The translations under genes and the position numbers were made by a program. A model generated the notes under the pieces. The model made no database searches. It was given only the letters and a program-made list of their open reading frames with translations, and was not told the DNA's origin. A DNA stretch of 64,000 nt from Dankookia rubra (GTDB lineage: Bacteria > Pseudomonadota > Alphaproteobacteria > Acetobacterales > Acetobacteraceae). Positions 63,104 through 64,000 of the stretch are shown piece by piece; positions within the stretch are counted from its first letter, which is position 1, and each line of letters opens with the position of its first letter. Location: the NCBI RefSeq assembly GCF_004355005.1, contig NZ_SMSJ01000009.1:92503-156502 (forward strand). Reading direction: 5' to 3'.

Positions 63104-64000
63104 ATGATGCAGCAGCGCGAGAGGCTTTACCAACTGGACAAGCCCATTCTCGCCCGCGACGCGGCCGGGCCGGCAGCGGCGCAGGGGCCGGACGTCCCGT
63201 CGGGTTGGATCAGGCTCGACCAGTGCAACCTGAGCCCCTTCCAGGGCCAGGCGCTGCTGGTGCCGCATGTGCTGCTGCATCCCGAGATCGGCGTCGCGCT
63301 GATCGACATCGCCCCCGGCGAAACGGCGGGCGCCGAGTTGGCCTTCCGCGACCGGCTCGAAACCGCCCGCTTCGCCGCGATCTTCCCCGGCCAGTTGCCC
63401 GTGGTGCACCTGCAGCTGCAGCCGGAGGAGCTGGGCAGCCTCGGCACCCTGCTGCCGCAGGCCTTCGCCACCCTGCCGCCGCTGCGCCTGCCGGGCGGGG
63501 ATGGCTGGGTCAGCGTGGTGCGCCGCGCGCTCGCCTCCCGCGGGCCGCTGCGCGACGGCCCGGTGGCACAGGCGCGCGACCGCGCCATGCCGCAGATGCT
63601 GAACCGGGAAGTGGCGGCCCAGCGCGCCGGCCTGACGTCCCCGGTATCGGACGTGCCGGCGATGCCGGCACGGGCGCGCTGGCCGGGCCTGCCGGTCGCG
63701 CTCGGCCTGGCCGGGCTGACCGCGGTCGCGGTGGCGGCCGCGGTGGCCTGGACCGGGTCACGGCCGGCGAGCCCGGTCGTCGCCGCGGCGCCCGAGCGGA
63801 GCGGTGCCGTGCCATTCGAGCGGAGCGGCGCTGTGCCACCCCAGCGGAACGGCGAGGTGTCGCAACAGCGGAGCGGAGCGCCCGCCCCGGCGCCGGCCGC
63901 AACGGCGGAGGGCGGGTCGCCTCCCGTCGTGGCCCCGCGCCTGGTGCCGGCCCCGGCCGCCCGGGACCGCGTGGCCACCGTCGCCCCGCCGCGGCCGGCC
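63104..64000 (+). CDS. Membrane-anchored protein with repeat-containing tail (runs off the right edge)
   Basis: 299 codons so far with no stop. Residues ~1-150: a cytosolic domain with a regular alpha/beta pattern (LDQCNLSPFQGQALLVPHVL, LHPEIGVALIDIAPGET, ARFAAIFPGQLPVVHLQL), a little like nuclease-related NERD folds but not securely so. Residues ~205-222: one hydrophobic helix (LPVALGLAGLTAVAVAAAVA). After it comes a 24-base/8-residue tandem repeat (RSGAVPFE, RSGAVPPQ, RNGEVSQQ) and a Pro/Ala tail. ATG 63104 preceded by CCAGGGGGACTGTTCAATCC. Function unknown. Confidence 0.7.
   Translation, partial: MMQQRERLYQLDKPILARDAAGPAAAQGPDVPSGWIRLDQCNLSPFQGQALLVPHVLLHPEIGVALIDIAPGETAGAELAFRDRLETARFAAIFPGQLPVVHLQLQPEELGSLGTLLPQAFATLPPLRLPGGDGWVSVVRRALASRGPLRDGPVAQARDRAMPQMLNREVAAQRAGLTSPVSDVPAMPARARWPGLPVALGLAGLTAVAVAAAVAWTGSRPASPVVAAAPERSGAVPFERSGAVPPQRNGEVSQQRSGAPAPAPAATAEGGSPPVVAPRLVPAPAARDRVATVAPPRPA
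63794..63889 (+). repeat. 24-base tandem repeat, four units
   Basis: Units start at 63794, 63818, 63842 and 63866. Units 1 and 2 begin GAGCGGAGCGG, units 3 and 4 begin CAGCGGA; divergence rises along the array. In frame with the terminal gene, giving 8-residue repeats. Confidence 0.75.

Overview
The window looks like chromosomal DNA of a high-GC (about 70 %) alphaproteobacterium, most likely a Rhodospirillales/Acetobacteraceae (Roseomonas-like) member. This is inferred from GC content, the gene families and the gene order ubiE <> mutM - enoyl-CoA hydratase - rpsT - dnaA - dnaN at the right end. No tRNA, rRNA or CRISPR array was seen. Most genes are metabolic and sit in short, tightly overlapping operons (ATGA or TGATG junctions).

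Layout. 1-8022: Zn-alcohol dehydrogenase (cut by the window edge) coupled to an acetolactate-synthase-like ThDP enzyme, a MORN-repeat lipoprotein, a 2OG-Fe(II) oxygenase, a broken AEC transporter gene, an ECF sigma factor with its NrsF-type membrane anti-sigma factor, and an amidase with an AtzG-like small partner. 8206-18750: a catabolic block with a second ThDP enzyme, a complete carbohydrate-type ABC importer (ATPase, Tat-exported binding protein, two permeases), a cupredoxin-like protein, two SDRs, an enolase-superfamily enzyme and a D-2-hydroxyacid dehydrogenase. It plausibly imports and oxidises a sugar acid or polyol. 18774-20033: DUF6496, an 18-Cys Csp3-type copper storage protein and a phasin. 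20077-24233: leftward operon of two tandem acyl-CoA dehydrogenases, a crotonase and an aminotransferase. 24352-28029: an orphan molybdenum hydroxylase large subunit coupled to a PrpF-type isomerase.

28026-34904: cobalamin-dependent methionine synthase metH behind an ArsR-methyltransferase regulator with a 22-bp palindrome. Divergent from it is a shortened CobW/COG0523-like protein. Then come the glutathione-dependent formaldehyde pair (S-hydroxymethylglutathione dehydrogenase, S-formylglutathione hydrolase). 34905-36480 is a decayed stretch: motifs repeated at an exact 106-bp period, an AraC/carboxymuconolactone-decarboxylase deletion scar, an SDR relic and a polyproline leader ORF in front of an HWE histidine kinase.

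38290-40899: SDR, cupin, flavodoxin, nucleoside deoxyribosyltransferase. 41066-43910 is an acquired, lower-GC patch: a 955-bp IS5-type element with a dead transposase, a deleted acyl-CoA-dehydrogenase-like gene, and a TetR-SMR efflux pair with its operator. 44118-56872 returns to catabolic genes: an Hsp70-like ATPase, isochorismatase plus deacetylase, a serine beta-lactamase-fold protein, a BisC-like molybdoenzyme, crotonase, TauD, CitE-like and MaoC proteins, acyl-CoA dehydrogenase and CoA-transferase. 56869-62874 is the conserved dnaN-dnaA-rpsT-mutM-ubiE core. The last gene is membrane-anchored, carries a 24-bp tandem repeat and runs off the edge.
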